Source: Streptomyces albus subsp. albus (GTDB lineage Bacteria > Actinomycetota > Actinomycetes > Streptomycetales > Streptomycetaceae). From it: 64,000 nt of DNA. Each line of letters opens with the position of its first letter. Position 1 is the first letter of the stretch. Location: NCBI RefSeq assembly GCF_000725885.1, contig NZ_JODR01000009.1, forward strand, positions 62,001 through 126,000, written 5' to 3'. The translations under genes were made by a program, and so were the position numbers. The notes below the pieces were generated by a model. That model was not told the origin of the DNA. It ran no database searches and was given only the letters and a program-made list of their open reading frames with translations. Positions 56,771 through 64,000 of the stretch are shown one piece after another.

Positions 56771-57643
56771 ATGAGCGGTGCGGAAACCGGCAACCGGCTG
56801 GGCGACTACCTCCGTGCGCGGCGCGGACTGGTCACCCCGGCACAGGCCGGGCTCCCGTCCGGGGGCAACCGCCGCGTACCCGGTCTGCGCCGCGAGGAAG
56901 TCGCCCTGCTCGCCGGGATCAGCCCCGACTACTACCTGCGCCTGGAGCGGGGCCGGGACAAGAACCCCTCGCCCCAGGTCCTCGACTCCCTCGCCCGCGT
57001 CCTGCGACTCGACGACGTCGAACGCACCTATCTGCTCGGTCTCGCCGCGGCCCGCCCCAGGGCCCCGCGCCGCAAGCGGCCCGAGCACGTACCGGCACGC
57101 GTGCACGAACTGCTCGCCCACCTCCAGCTCCCCGCCTTCGTCGAAGGACGCGCGTTCGACGTCCTGGCCGCGAACCGGATGGCCGTCGCGCTCTCCCCCC
57201 GGCTGCGGCCCGGCCACAACCGGCTGCGGTCCCTCCTCCTCGACCCCGAGGAGCAGTCCTTCCACCAGGACTGGCCGAAAGCCACCGCCGACTTCGTCGC
57301 CGCCCTCCGCACCACCATCGGCGACGACACGGACAACCCCCGCTTCGTCGAACTCGTCGGCGAACTCGCCCTGGCCAGCCAGCGGTTCCGCACCCTGTGG
57401 GCCCGCCACGACATCCGCCCCCTCGACGGTGGCACGACCACGGTCCACCATCCCGTCGTCGGAGAGCTGCGCCTCCACCGGGACAAGCTCCCCGTCGAGG
57501 ACGTCATCCTCGTCGTCTACTACCCGGACAAGGACAGCGAGAGCGACGAGAAACTACGGCTCCTCGCCGCACTCCCCCACCCCGAACCCACCGGTACGAC
57601 ACCCGACACCCCGGCGGACGCCCCACCCCCGGCGAACCCCTGA
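56771..57643 (+). CDS. helix-turn-helix regulator with MmyB-like ligand-binding domain
   Basis: A 290-residue regulator with an N-terminal HTH (about 1-80; GDYLRARRGLVTPAQAGLPS, RRVPGLRREEVALLAGISPD, YYLRLERG) and a C-terminal MmyB-type domain (about 110-270; PAFVEGRAFDVLAANRMAVA, RTLWARHDIRPLDGGTTTVH). MmyB-type domains bind fatty-acid-like ligands. The ATG at 56771 has no strong ribosome-binding site. It is divergent from an SDR, the expected target. The frame is open upstream in the SDR antisense direction but that is not coding. Confidence 0.92.
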   Translation: MSGAETGNRLGDYLRARRGLVTPAQAGLPSGGNRRVPGLRREEVALLAGISPDYYLRLERGRDKNPSPQVLDSLARVLRLDDVERTYLLGLAAARPRAPRRKRPEHVPARVHELLAHLQLPAFVEGRAFDVLAANRMAVALSPRLRPGHNRLRSLLLDPEEQSFHQDWPKATADFVAALRTTIGDDTDNPRFVELVGELALASQRFRTLWARHDIRPLDGGTTTVHHPVVGELRLHRDKLPVEDVILVVYYPDKDSESDEKLRLLAALPHPEPTGTTPDTPADAPPPANP

Positions 57644-57773
57644 CACACCCCCGGCCCGCGCGGGGCCACCCCACAGGCCGACGGCCCCTCCCCGGCAACC
57701 AGGGCGGACGGGCACCACGGCTACTCACCGACGGGCGGGGACCACGGCTGGTCCCAGCAAGCAGGCCCCACGA

Positions 57774-58910
57774 CTACTCCCGACGAGCAGGGGCAGGCCG
57801 GGGCTCCCCCTCGGCGACAGGTGGCTCGCCCGCAGCGGCGGGTGGCTCCCTGTCGGCAGCAGAAGGCTGTCCCTCGGCAACGGGCGGCTCGCCGCCGTCC
57901 CGGGCGAGATCGAGCAGGTCCCGGGCCCGCAGCAGCGGCTCCGAGGGCGCGCCCAGCTTCAGCGGGAGCACCAGGGTGACGACGGTCAGCGGAGCCACCG
58001 CCTCGCCGGGGACGCCCAGCGCGGAAAGCAGCCAGGCGAGGGCGGAGGCGAGCACGACACCGAGCACGGCCAGAAACCCCGCCCGCTTCCGGGACTCCCG
58101 CCGAGCCGCACGCGGCGAAGGCGAGGGCAGCGCACTCTCAGGAAGCAGATTCTGCGGGGTGCCGGCGCACAGCCCGTCCAGAACCGTGGCCAGTTTCCCG
58201 GCCAGCGCCTCGACGGCGTCCGGCTCCCCACTCCGTACCCGTTGGGCGTCCCCGCGCAGCGCGTCCCGGACCCGCTCGGCGTGCTCGACGGTCGCGGACC
58301 GCTCCTGCCGCAGGTGGTACTTCTGCGCGCGGTGCACCAGTACGGCGGCCACCCCGCCGACGGCACCGTCCAGCCGGGCGGGGCTCGCCTCTCCGCGCCG
58401 CACACGGTGGGCGGTGATCAGCGCGTTGCACACCATCCTGGTGACGGGAAGCCCCAGCCGGGGCCCGTAGACGCGGGCGGCACCCCCGACGGCGGTCAAC
58501 ATGAAGAGCAGCACGGCGGCGACGACGGTGGTGAGCGCACCGAACCCGCCGGCCTCCCCGTCCGCGGAGTGCGCGTCCAGCACGGTGCGGTCGAAGAGGA
58601 ACAGCGCGGGACACCCGATGAGGACGACCGTCACGGTGGCCAGCACCTGGGCCTTCCACAACCGCCGGCGCAGCGCCTCACGACAGGCGAAGGGCAACCC
58701 GAACTCCGCCATGGCCGCCTCCACCCGGGGCAGGAGCCGCCACCGGCCCCGCACCGCACGCGGCGCACCCCGCCGCCCCAGCGCCCACACGCAGACCGCA
58801 TACACCCACCGCACCAAGGTCGGCGCGACGATCACGCCGTAGAGGGCGCCCATGGCCATCCACGCGAGATCCCCCGCAAGCCGCTCCTCAACCCCTCCCA
58901 CCTGACTCAT
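57774..58910 (-). CDS. multi-TM membrane protein of unknown function
   Basis: A 378-residue membrane protein. Hydrophobic segments: MAMGALYGVIVAPTLVRWVY, VLATVTVVLIGCPALFLF, ALTTVVAAVLLFMLTAVGGA, and a pair near residue 290-330 (GFLAVLGVVLASALAWLLSA). A long hydrophilic central part (about 175-275) contains coiled-coil-like residues (HRAQKYHLRQERSATVEHAE). The tail is repetitive (EPPVAEG/EPPAAAG). No family was recognised. It lies next to the second Rhs immunity region on the same strand, but whether it belongs to it is unknown. Confidence 0.7.
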   Translation of the reverse strand: MSQVGGVEERLAGDLAWMAMGALYGVIVAPTLVRWVYAVCVWALGRRGAPRAVRGRWRLLPRVEAAMAEFGLPFACREALRRRLWKAQVLATVTVVLIGCPALFLFDRTVLDAHSADGEAGGFGALTTVVAAVLLFMLTAVGGAARVYGPRLGLPVTRMVCNALITAHRVRRGEASPARLDGAVGGVAAVLVHRAQKYHLRQERSATVEHAERVRDALRGDAQRVRSGEPDAVEALAGKLATVLDGLCAGTPQNLLPESALPSPSPRAARRESRKRAGFLAVLGVVLASALAWLLSALGVPGEAVAPLTVVTLVLPLKLGAPSEPLLRARDLLDLARDGGEPPVAEGQPSAADREPPAAAGEPPVAEGEPRPAPARRE

Positions 58911-58919
58911 CGGTCCCCC

Positions 58920-59033
58920 TCACTCCTGCAACGGCTCGTCCAAGCGGTCGGCCCGGACCGTCAGATCCTCCGCGAAACGATCCCAGCCGGGTCCGACAGA
59001 GAGAATGAGGTCCCGAATATCCACTTCGCTCAC
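58920..59033 (-). pseudogene. short immunity-gene-like fragment after Imm7
   Basis: In the same frame as, and after the stop of, the Imm7 gene, 53 codons stay open (FAADVWLWIGSVVV, DIRDLILSVGPGWDRF, ADRLDEPLQE). A GTG at 59033 could start a 37-residue peptide. It may be the C-terminus of a lost immunity gene. No family was recognised, so this is tentative. Confidence 0.35.
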
Positions 59034-59081
59034 GACCACGGATCCAATCCAGAGCCATACATCCGCCGCGAAGAGGGGCGA

Positions 59082-59477
59082 TCAGTCTTCGATGACCGGG
59101 CTGACCGGCGAGAGGAAAGGATCAAGACGGACATACAGTTCCCCCCTCGCCATCACGTGCACCCGAAACCCTCCCTGGCCTGGCGGGTCCTCCATGTCGC
59201 TGGAGCGCTCGTAGAGAAGGCCCCACGAGCCGGGGAAGCGCGTGGCGACATACCGCAGCAGGGCGTGGAGTTCCTCGGCCTCGTCCCGCCGCCGGTTGAC
59301 CAGGCCATTGGCAACCAGGAAGTACTCCCCGTTGTGGACTTGCAAAGAGAGCTCCCCGGTGGCCCAATCGGTCTTCGCCACCTTCGCTCTCAAGTCACCG
59401 ATTCCTGACTCCAGACTCCCGGCATCCGATTCCTCAGGGGACTCGGCGATCCCGAACCAGCCGTGAAACTCGTACAT
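59082..59477 (-). CDS. Imm7-family immunity protein
   Basis: A 131-residue immunity protein of the Imm7 family (polymorphic toxin systems). Diagnostic segments: MYEFHGWFGIAESPEESDAG, then LSLQVHNGEYFLVANGLVNR, then RFPGSWGLLYERS and DPFLSPVSPVIED. It is less GC-rich than neighbouring chromosomal genes. It lies downstream of the Rhs toxin and its immunity gene on the same strand, so it is probably an orphan immunity gene protecting against a toxin not encoded here. A CCTCTACAGGGG-type stretch lies before the ATG. Confidence 0.9.
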   Translation of the reverse strand: MYEFHGWFGIAESPEESDAGSLESGIGDLRAKVAKTDWATGELSLQVHNGEYFLVANGLVNRRRDEAEELHALLRYVATRFPGSWGLLYERSSDMEDPPGQGGFRVHVMARGELYVRLDPFLSPVSPVIED

Positions 59478-59607
59478 TGAGCCCTTACCCCTGTAGAGGC
59501 GTTGTGCCGATCACAGGTGCTTCACCGTAACGTTCACCGTATTCCTTCAAGTTTATGTTCACTCCGGGTCCCGGCTCACCGCCGGAATGAGGCAACGACG
59601 CCCAGAA

Positions 59608-60234
59608 TCACCCCTGCTTCGACGGGCCATAGTTCGCAGTCAGGGTTGCGGCATACTCGTGCGGAACCTCCCGCTTGGCAAAGGTCAACGGTAGATAGGA
59701 TTCCAGCGCCCCGGCAGCATCCAAAAAGGGGCCGAACCGTGAACGCCAATCATCTCGCGTCGCCGCATTGGGAAACCCCTGGAAAACCGCCACTTCAGGA
59801 TCCCTCTCACCCCAGCACCCCCATTTCCCGGAGGGGCCGGTCAGCGCGATGACATTCGCCGAGATCGCCAGTGATCCCATGATGTCACCGTCAGGTTCAT
59901 GACCGACAGCGTCCCAGTACTCGTCTTCCCCCGCCTCGACCGGCAGCGAAACCGCCGGATACATCCCGTAATCCGCAAGATAGAACGTCTCGCAGTCGGG
60001 CTCAAGAACCAGCAACTCGACCCGTGAATCACCGTGCCACCGAGCCATGGCACTGATCGCCGGCCAGAACTCCGGGGCAAGGACTACGTCGAACTCACAG
60101 AACAAAGAGTCTTCATTTCCCCCCCTGAAGACCTTCCCAGGCAATCGGGCGTCGAGATCGAAAGTGGCTGAGGCGTGGTAGCAAACTTCGCGATACCCTT
60201 CACCATCCGCGACGATCCAGTCACCCGATACCAT
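59608..60234 (-). CDS. putative immunity protein of the second Rhs toxin
   Basis: A 208-residue protein, no family recognised. Acidic, with CYHASATFDLDARLPGKVFR, FDVVLAPEFWPAISAMARWH, SAKWGCWGERDPEV-type segment and DDWRSRFGPFLDAAGALESY. Its ATG overlaps the Rhs stop (60232-60236, TGATG on the minus strand), the same coupling seen in the first Rhs operon. G+C content is clearly lower than the Rhs core. It is the natural candidate to neutralise the preceding toxin tip. Confidence 0.7.
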   Translation of the reverse strand: MVSGDWIVADGEGYREVCYHASATFDLDARLPGKVFRGGNEDSLFCEFDVVLAPEFWPAISAMARWHGDSRVELLVLEPDCETFYLADYGMYPAVSLPVEAGEDEYWDAVGHEPDGDIMGSLAISANVIALTGPSGKWGCWGERDPEVAVFQGFPNAATRDDWRSRFGPFLDAAGALESYLPLTFAKREVPHEYAATLTANYGPSKQG

Positions 60235-63200
60235 CAGTCTTCCCCTAGTCTGATTTTTATGTCAGCCTTCTTTGACCCTGGATTATAGTAGTCCGCAGTC
60301 CACCCCTGGTGGCTATTCGCCTTCCCTCGAAGGAAATATCTTGCCCCATCCTTCTCGTACATGTGATTGGGACCTTTTTGGGTGTGCGTCCACCCGTTAG
60401 CTTCTAGATTCTTGCCGAATTCGACAGGACCCACATCCGTTGACTTGTTCAACATGCGAGCCCCGGGATCTGTGATGTCCTTGTATTCGGACGAGGGGGC
60501 GTCCCCACATCCGGCAAGACCAAGCGCGTCGGTCCAGTTGTGCGGATTGGTGACGTAGGCGGTGGGGTTCGGGGCAGGTACGAGCCCCAGCGGGTCCGGG
60601 GTGAGGAAACTGGCCGTCTCCGGGTCGTAGTACCGGAAGTAGTTGTAGTGAAGCCCCGATTCGGTGTCGGCGTACTGGCCGGGGAAGCGGAGGGGGCAGT
60701 CCGTCTCGGGGAGGGGGGTGCCCCAGAGGGTGGTGCGGGGCCGGCAGGTGACGTGGCCGTCGGGGGAGACGAGTTCCGTGGGCGTGCCCACGGTGTCCGT
60801 CACGATCGCGTGGAAGCGCGGTTCCCCCGCCAGGGGGTCGCGGTCCGTCTGGGCGAGGGGGCGGTGGGTGCCGGGGGCGTAATCCCAGGTCGTCGTGGAG
60901 CCGTCGGTGGCGGTCTGTTCGGTGACGCGTGTGCCGTCCCAGGTGAAGGTCACGGCGTGGTCTTCGGGGCCGGTTTTGGTGACGCGGCGGCCCAGCGGGT
61001 CGTAGGTGTAGTGCCACTCCTCGCCTTGGGGGTTGGTCAGCGAGACGAGACGGTTCTCGGCGTTCCAGGTGTAGGTCCAAGTGCGGGTCTGGCCGTTGAG
61101 GAGGCGGCGCGTCTTGCGGATCAGGCGGCCGGCCGCGTCGTGTTCGTAGTGGGTGCGGCCGGCCCGGTGGATCAGGGTGCCGGAGTGTTCGCGGGGGCCG
61201 GGCGTCGCGTGCCCGGGCGCCTGGGCGCTGGTCTGGTTGCCGGCGTGGTCGTAGGCGTAGCGCTCCGTCCAGCCGTGGGCCTGGACGCCGGTGACGCGTC
61301 CCACCGCGTCCAGGGCGAAGTGGCGGGTGCCGGTGGTGAGTTCCCGGATCTCGGTGACGTAGCCGTCGGGCCGGTAGGCGTAGGTGCGGTGCTGGAGTAT
61401 CTCCTCGCCTGGTCCTTGGACGTGCTGCCGGGTGAGGCGGCCGTTCGCGTCCCAGCTCTGGCTCAGGCTGACGTCCTCCGTCAGTTCGCGGTGTGTCTCG
61501 CGGCCGGCCGCGTCGTGGGTGAAGGAGAGGGCGCCGCCGTCGGTGGTGAGGGAGAGCGGGCGGTCGGCCGCGTCGTATTCCCAGGTGGAGGTGTGTCCGG
61601 ACGGTGTGGTGCGGCTGGTGCGGCGGCCGGCCGCGTCGTAGGTGCAGGACACCGTCCGGCCGTTGACCGTCTCGGCGAGGATCCGGCCCAGCGCGTCGCG
61701 TTCGAGTGTGATCTCCGCCGCCGTGTTGGCCGTACGGACCAGATCGCCTGCCGCGTCGTAGGTGTAGGTCGTCACCTCGCCGCTGGTCTCGTCGCGCTGT
61801 TCGACGGGGCGGCCGAGCGGGTCGAGGGTGTGGACCAGCCTCTCGCCCAGTGCGTTGGCGCGTGCGACGAGGTCGCCTGCCGCGTTCAGTTCGTAGGTGT
61901 GACGTGCCCCGTTGAAGTCGGTCTCGGCGATCAGCCGGCCCGCCGGGTCGTACTCGTAGCTCCACGCCTTGCCCTGCGGGTTGGTGACCCGTACCAGCCG
62001 CAGTTCGGTGTCGTAGGTGAAGGCGTACTCCGCGCCGTCGGGGTCGGTGCGGGTGGCGGGGAGGTCGAAGTGGGTGTGGGTGTAGGAGGTGGTGTGGCCC
62101 GCGGCGTCGGTGTGGCGGACGAGGTTGCCCTCGCCGTCCCACTCCCAGGTCTCGCGGGTGCCGTCGGGGTTCTCGCGCCAGGCGGGTTTGCCCTCGATGG
62201 TCCAGCCGTGCCGGGTGGTGTGGCCGAGGGGATCGGTGAGGGCGGTGGGCCGCCCGTGGGGGCCGCGCTGGATGTGGGTGGTGTGGCCCAGGGGGTCGGT
62301 GAGGGCGATCGGGAGGCCGGCCGCGTTCGGGGTGACGGTCGTCGTACGGCCCAGCGGGTCGGTGATCCCGGTCAGATGCCCCGCGTCGTCGTACGCGTAG
62401 CGGGTGACCGCGCCGGCGGGGTCCGTGGTGGAGGTGCGGTTGCCCCGGTCGTCGTAGGTGTGGCGCCATACGCCCCCGTCGGGGTCGCGGATCTCCAGGG
62501 GGAGACAGTCGTCGTCGTGGACGGCGGTGAGCACGCTGCCGTCGGCCCGTTCGACCCGGACGGGGTTGCCGAGGTCGTCGTAGCTGTAGCGGGTGGTACG
62601 GCCCAGGGGGTCGGTGACGGCCACGGGGCGGCGGTTGGTCCCGTCCCACTCGGTGCGGGTCGTGTGGCCCAGGTTGTCCGTCTCCGAGACGACCTTGTAC
62701 GCCTCGTTGTAGACGTACACCGACTCGTGCCCCAGGGAGTCGGTGTAGCGGGTGGTGCGCGCGGCCTCGTCGTAACGGAAGCGCCCGGAGAAGGTTCCGT
62801 CGGGGCCGACGGTGCGCAGCACCCGGCCGCGGTGGTCGTAGACGTAGCCGAACGCGGTGCCGTTGCGGTCGTGCCAGGAGGTGATGCGGTGCTGGTCGTC
62901 GTAGCGGAAGCGGAGCGGATCGCCCGTGGAGTTGATGATCTGGGCGAGATCGCCCGCCGCGTCGTAGGCGTACGAGACGAGAGTGGTGCTGCGCTGTCCG
63001 TCCTCCCCGTGCAGCAGACGCAGCCGGGTGATGCGCAGCAGTTCGGGATCGGTGTCCACGGCGATGCGGTAGCCGCCCGAGTGGGTGATCTCCTGCGGGG
63101 CGCCGTCCGCGTCGTACAGGAAGTCGATGCGGTTGCCCGCCCGGTCGGTGATCGCCGAGAGGGCCAGTTCCGGTCCGCCGGCGGGCAGCGGCGCGAAGTG

Positions 63201-64000
63201 CAGCGTGCGGTTGCGCTCCGGGGCGCTGATGGTCATGGTGCTGTCCGGCTTGCCGTCCCAGCACAGCGGCCAGCGGGGGCCGCTGGCCGGCAGCGTGGGC
63301 ACGTCCGGCTCGGGGACGGGATAGGTCAGCACCATCCCGTCGTCGGCGATGTAGACGACGCCCTTGTCGTCCAGTTCCAGCCGCTGGTCCAGCGTTGCGG
63401 CCCAGGTGGGGCCGAACCAGCCGCCGCACGGGTGCCCCGAGACGTAGTGCCGCTCCAGTACGAGCGGGAGAGCGCCGGGCAGCCGGACATCCGTCGCCGA
63501 GGTGAACATCTCCCCGGTGGCGACGTCCACCGGCTCGTTGACACCGCACTTCTCGCCCGTGCACTTGTCGTGCTTGTGCGGCTCCCCGTCCGCGCGCCGG
63601 CGCCCGCTGCCGTCCCTGCGCAGCTTCTGCTCGCGGGCGGCCAGCCGCCGGGCGGCGTCCTTGGCGGTGGAGGCGCCCCTGCGCAGGGCGGACCCGCCGC
63701 CGGTGGCCAGGGCGAGCAGCAGGTCGGGCGTGAGCTGGCCGGCCGCGCGGGCGGGATTGCGCTGCCATTCGTCCCAGTTGAGGGCGGCCTTGGCGAACTC
63801 CTTCGGATGCTCCTGCGCGTAGACGATGCCGTCGGCCATCCCGGCGAGCTGCATGGACCAGCCGCCGAAGCCGTCCTCCAGCAGGTACTCGCCCTGCTTG
63901 TACAAGCCGCGCGCGGTGTCCCCGAAGCCGTAGAGGAAGTTCTCCCCCTCCTCGTGGACGCGCGCCCACCCCTTGGGCGCGTCAGGAGCCTCCTCCGCCG
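60234..64000 (-). CDS. second Rhs/YD-repeat polymorphic toxin (5' end beyond window)
   Basis: An Rhs toxin of over 1,250 residues in the window, open to the edge. The visible N-terminal part mirrors the first Rhs (PKGWARVHEEGENFLYGFGD, RNPARAAGQLTPDLLLALA), then a DUF6531 domain (DVATGEMFTSATDVRLPGAL) and many YD repeats. The core ends in DALGLA near 60510. The 92-residue tip (SSEYKDITDPGARMLNKSTD, NLEANGWTHTQKGPNHMYEK, TADYYNPGSKKADIKIRLGE) is unrelated to the first toxin tip and was not recognised. The tip is far A+T-richer than the core. The start lies beyond 64000. Confidence 0.9.
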   Translation of the reverse strand, partial: AEEAPDAPKGWARVHEEGENFLYGFGDTARGLYKQGEYLLEDGFGGWSMQLAGMADGIVYAQEHPKEFAKAALNWDEWQRNPARAAGQLTPDLLLALATGGGSALRRGASTAKDAARRLAAREQKLRRDGSGRRRADGEPHKHDKCTGEKCGVNEPVDVATGEMFTSATDVRLPGALPLVLERHYVSGHPCGGWFGPTWAATLDQRLELDDKGVVYIADDGMVLTYPVPEPDVPTLPASGPRWPLCWDGKPDSTMTISAPERNRTLHFAPLPAGGPELALSAITDRAGNRIDFLYDADGAPQEITHSGGYRIAVDTDPELLRITRLRLLHGEDGQRSTTLVSYAYDAAGDLAQIINSTGDPLRFRYDDQHRITSWHDRNGTAFGYVYDHRGRVLRTVGPDGTFSGRFRYDEAARTTRYTDSLGHESVYVYNEAYKVVSETDNLGHTTRTEWDGTNRRPVAVTDPLGRTTRYSYDDLGNPVRVERADGSVLTAVHDDDCLPLEIRDPDGGVWRHTYDDRGNRTSTTDPAGAVTRYAYDDAGHLTGITDPLGRTTTVTPNAAGLPIALTDPLGHTTHIQRGPHGRPTALTDPLGHTTRHGWTIEGKPAWRENPDGTRETWEWDGEGNLVRHTDAAGHTTSYTHTHFDLPATRTDPDGAEYAFTYDTELRLVRVTNPQGKAWSYEYDPAGRLIAETDFNGARHTYELNAAGDLVARANALGERLVHTLDPLGRPVEQRDETSGEVTTYTYDAAGDLVRTANTAAEITLERDALGRILAETVNGRTVSCTYDAAGRRTSRTTPSGHTSTWEYDAADRPLSLTTDGGALSFTHDAAGRETHRELTEDVSLSQSWDANGRLTRQHVQGPGEEILQHRTYAYRPDGYVTEIRELTTGTRHFALDAVGRVTGVQAHGWTERYAYDHAGNQTSAQAPGHATPGPREHSGTLIHRAGRTHYEHDAAGRLIRKTRRLLNGQTRTWTYTWNAENRLVSLTNPQGEEWHYTYDPLGRRVTKTGPEDHAVTFTWDGTRVTEQTATDGSTTTWDYAPGTHRPLAQTDRDPLAGEPRFHAIVTDTVGTPTELVSPDGHVTCRPRTTLWGTPLPETDCPLRFPGQYADTESGLHYNYFRYYDPETASFLTPDPLGLVPAPNPTAYVTNPHNWTDALGLAGCGDAPSSEYKDITDPGARMLNKSTDVGPVEFGKNLEANGWTHTQKGPNHMYEKDGARYFLRGKANSHQGWTADYYNPGSKKADIKIRLGED

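Noticed and set aside
1..64000. tRNA, rRNA, insertion sequences, prophage or integrase genes
   Set aside because: None seen by eye on either strand; a covariance search would be the decisive test for small RNAs.

Overview
The window is about 72% G+C chromosomal DNA with the codon pattern, gene families and regulator mix of Streptomyces or a close actinomycete relative. Pointers are an XRE/DUF5753 + DUF397 + ATP-binding trio, a TipA-type MerR regulator, ANTAR proteins, an MreB-like protein, an ECF41 sigma factor and a streptogrisin-type protease. No tRNA, rRNA, CRISPR array, insertion sequence or phage gene was recognised. The 1-8 kb part matches the conserved Streptomyces order folE, ftsH, hpt, tilS, DUF2342 metalloprotease, dacB and divergent ppa.

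Layout: (1) 0-8 kb, housekeeping: folate and purine enzymes, FtsH, tRNA lysidine synthetase, a PBP4-type carboxypeptidase, pyrophosphatase. A hairpin/repeat cluster (8.25-8.55 kb) follows. (2) 8.5-23.6 kb, transport and regulation: ThrE-like exporter, tipA with a recognisable tipA-type promoter, PadR, DUF664, an aldehyde dehydrogenase with an altered catalytic motif, the XRE/ATPase/DUF397 cluster, an ABC exporter behind a MerR-type 19-bp-spacer promoter, an MreB-like gene, MarR, and a divergent AhpD-like/ECF41 pair. (3) 23.8-30 kb: a streptogrisin C-like protease interrupted by an in-frame amber codon, LysR, ANTAR-GAF, a GNAT remnant and an MFS exporter. (4) 30.1-36.3 kb: a translationally coupled four-gene Rhs polymorphic-toxin operon. 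Its toxin tip carries a barnase-like Glu/Arg/His arrangement and the last gene is barstar-like. (5) 36.3-47.2 kb: citrate-type two-component system with CitMHS transporter, hydrolase, phosphoribosyltransferase, a glutamine-rich protein, minisatellites, ANTAR, a TPM-like membrane protein, darcynin and LysR. (6) 47.3-53.6 kb: a roughly 1,400-residue protein split by a one-base frameshift, an atypical response regulator with Asn at the phosphoacceptor site, a stand-alone carrier protein and a hemerythrin remnant. (7) 54-59 kb: folA-thyA, SDR plus divergent regulator, and a membrane protein. (8) 59-64 kb: a second Rhs gene, inverted relative to the first and running off the window. It has a different, markedly A+T-richer toxin tip, a coupled immunity gene and an extra Imm7 gene.

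The most interesting material is the pair of Rhs modules. They share an N-terminal WXG/T7SS-type leader and YD-repeat shell but carry unrelated toxin/immunity tips. Promising regulatory elements are the 14+N5+7 bp element repeated in inverted orientation around the ATPase/DUF397 pair, the MerR-type promoter of the ABC exporter, and the ECF41-type promoter facing the AhpD-like gene. Several genes show decay or altered catalytic residues: the protease amber codon, the aldehyde dehydrogenase Glu-to-Gln change, the TipA Cys214-to-Arg change, and the Asn in the response regulator.
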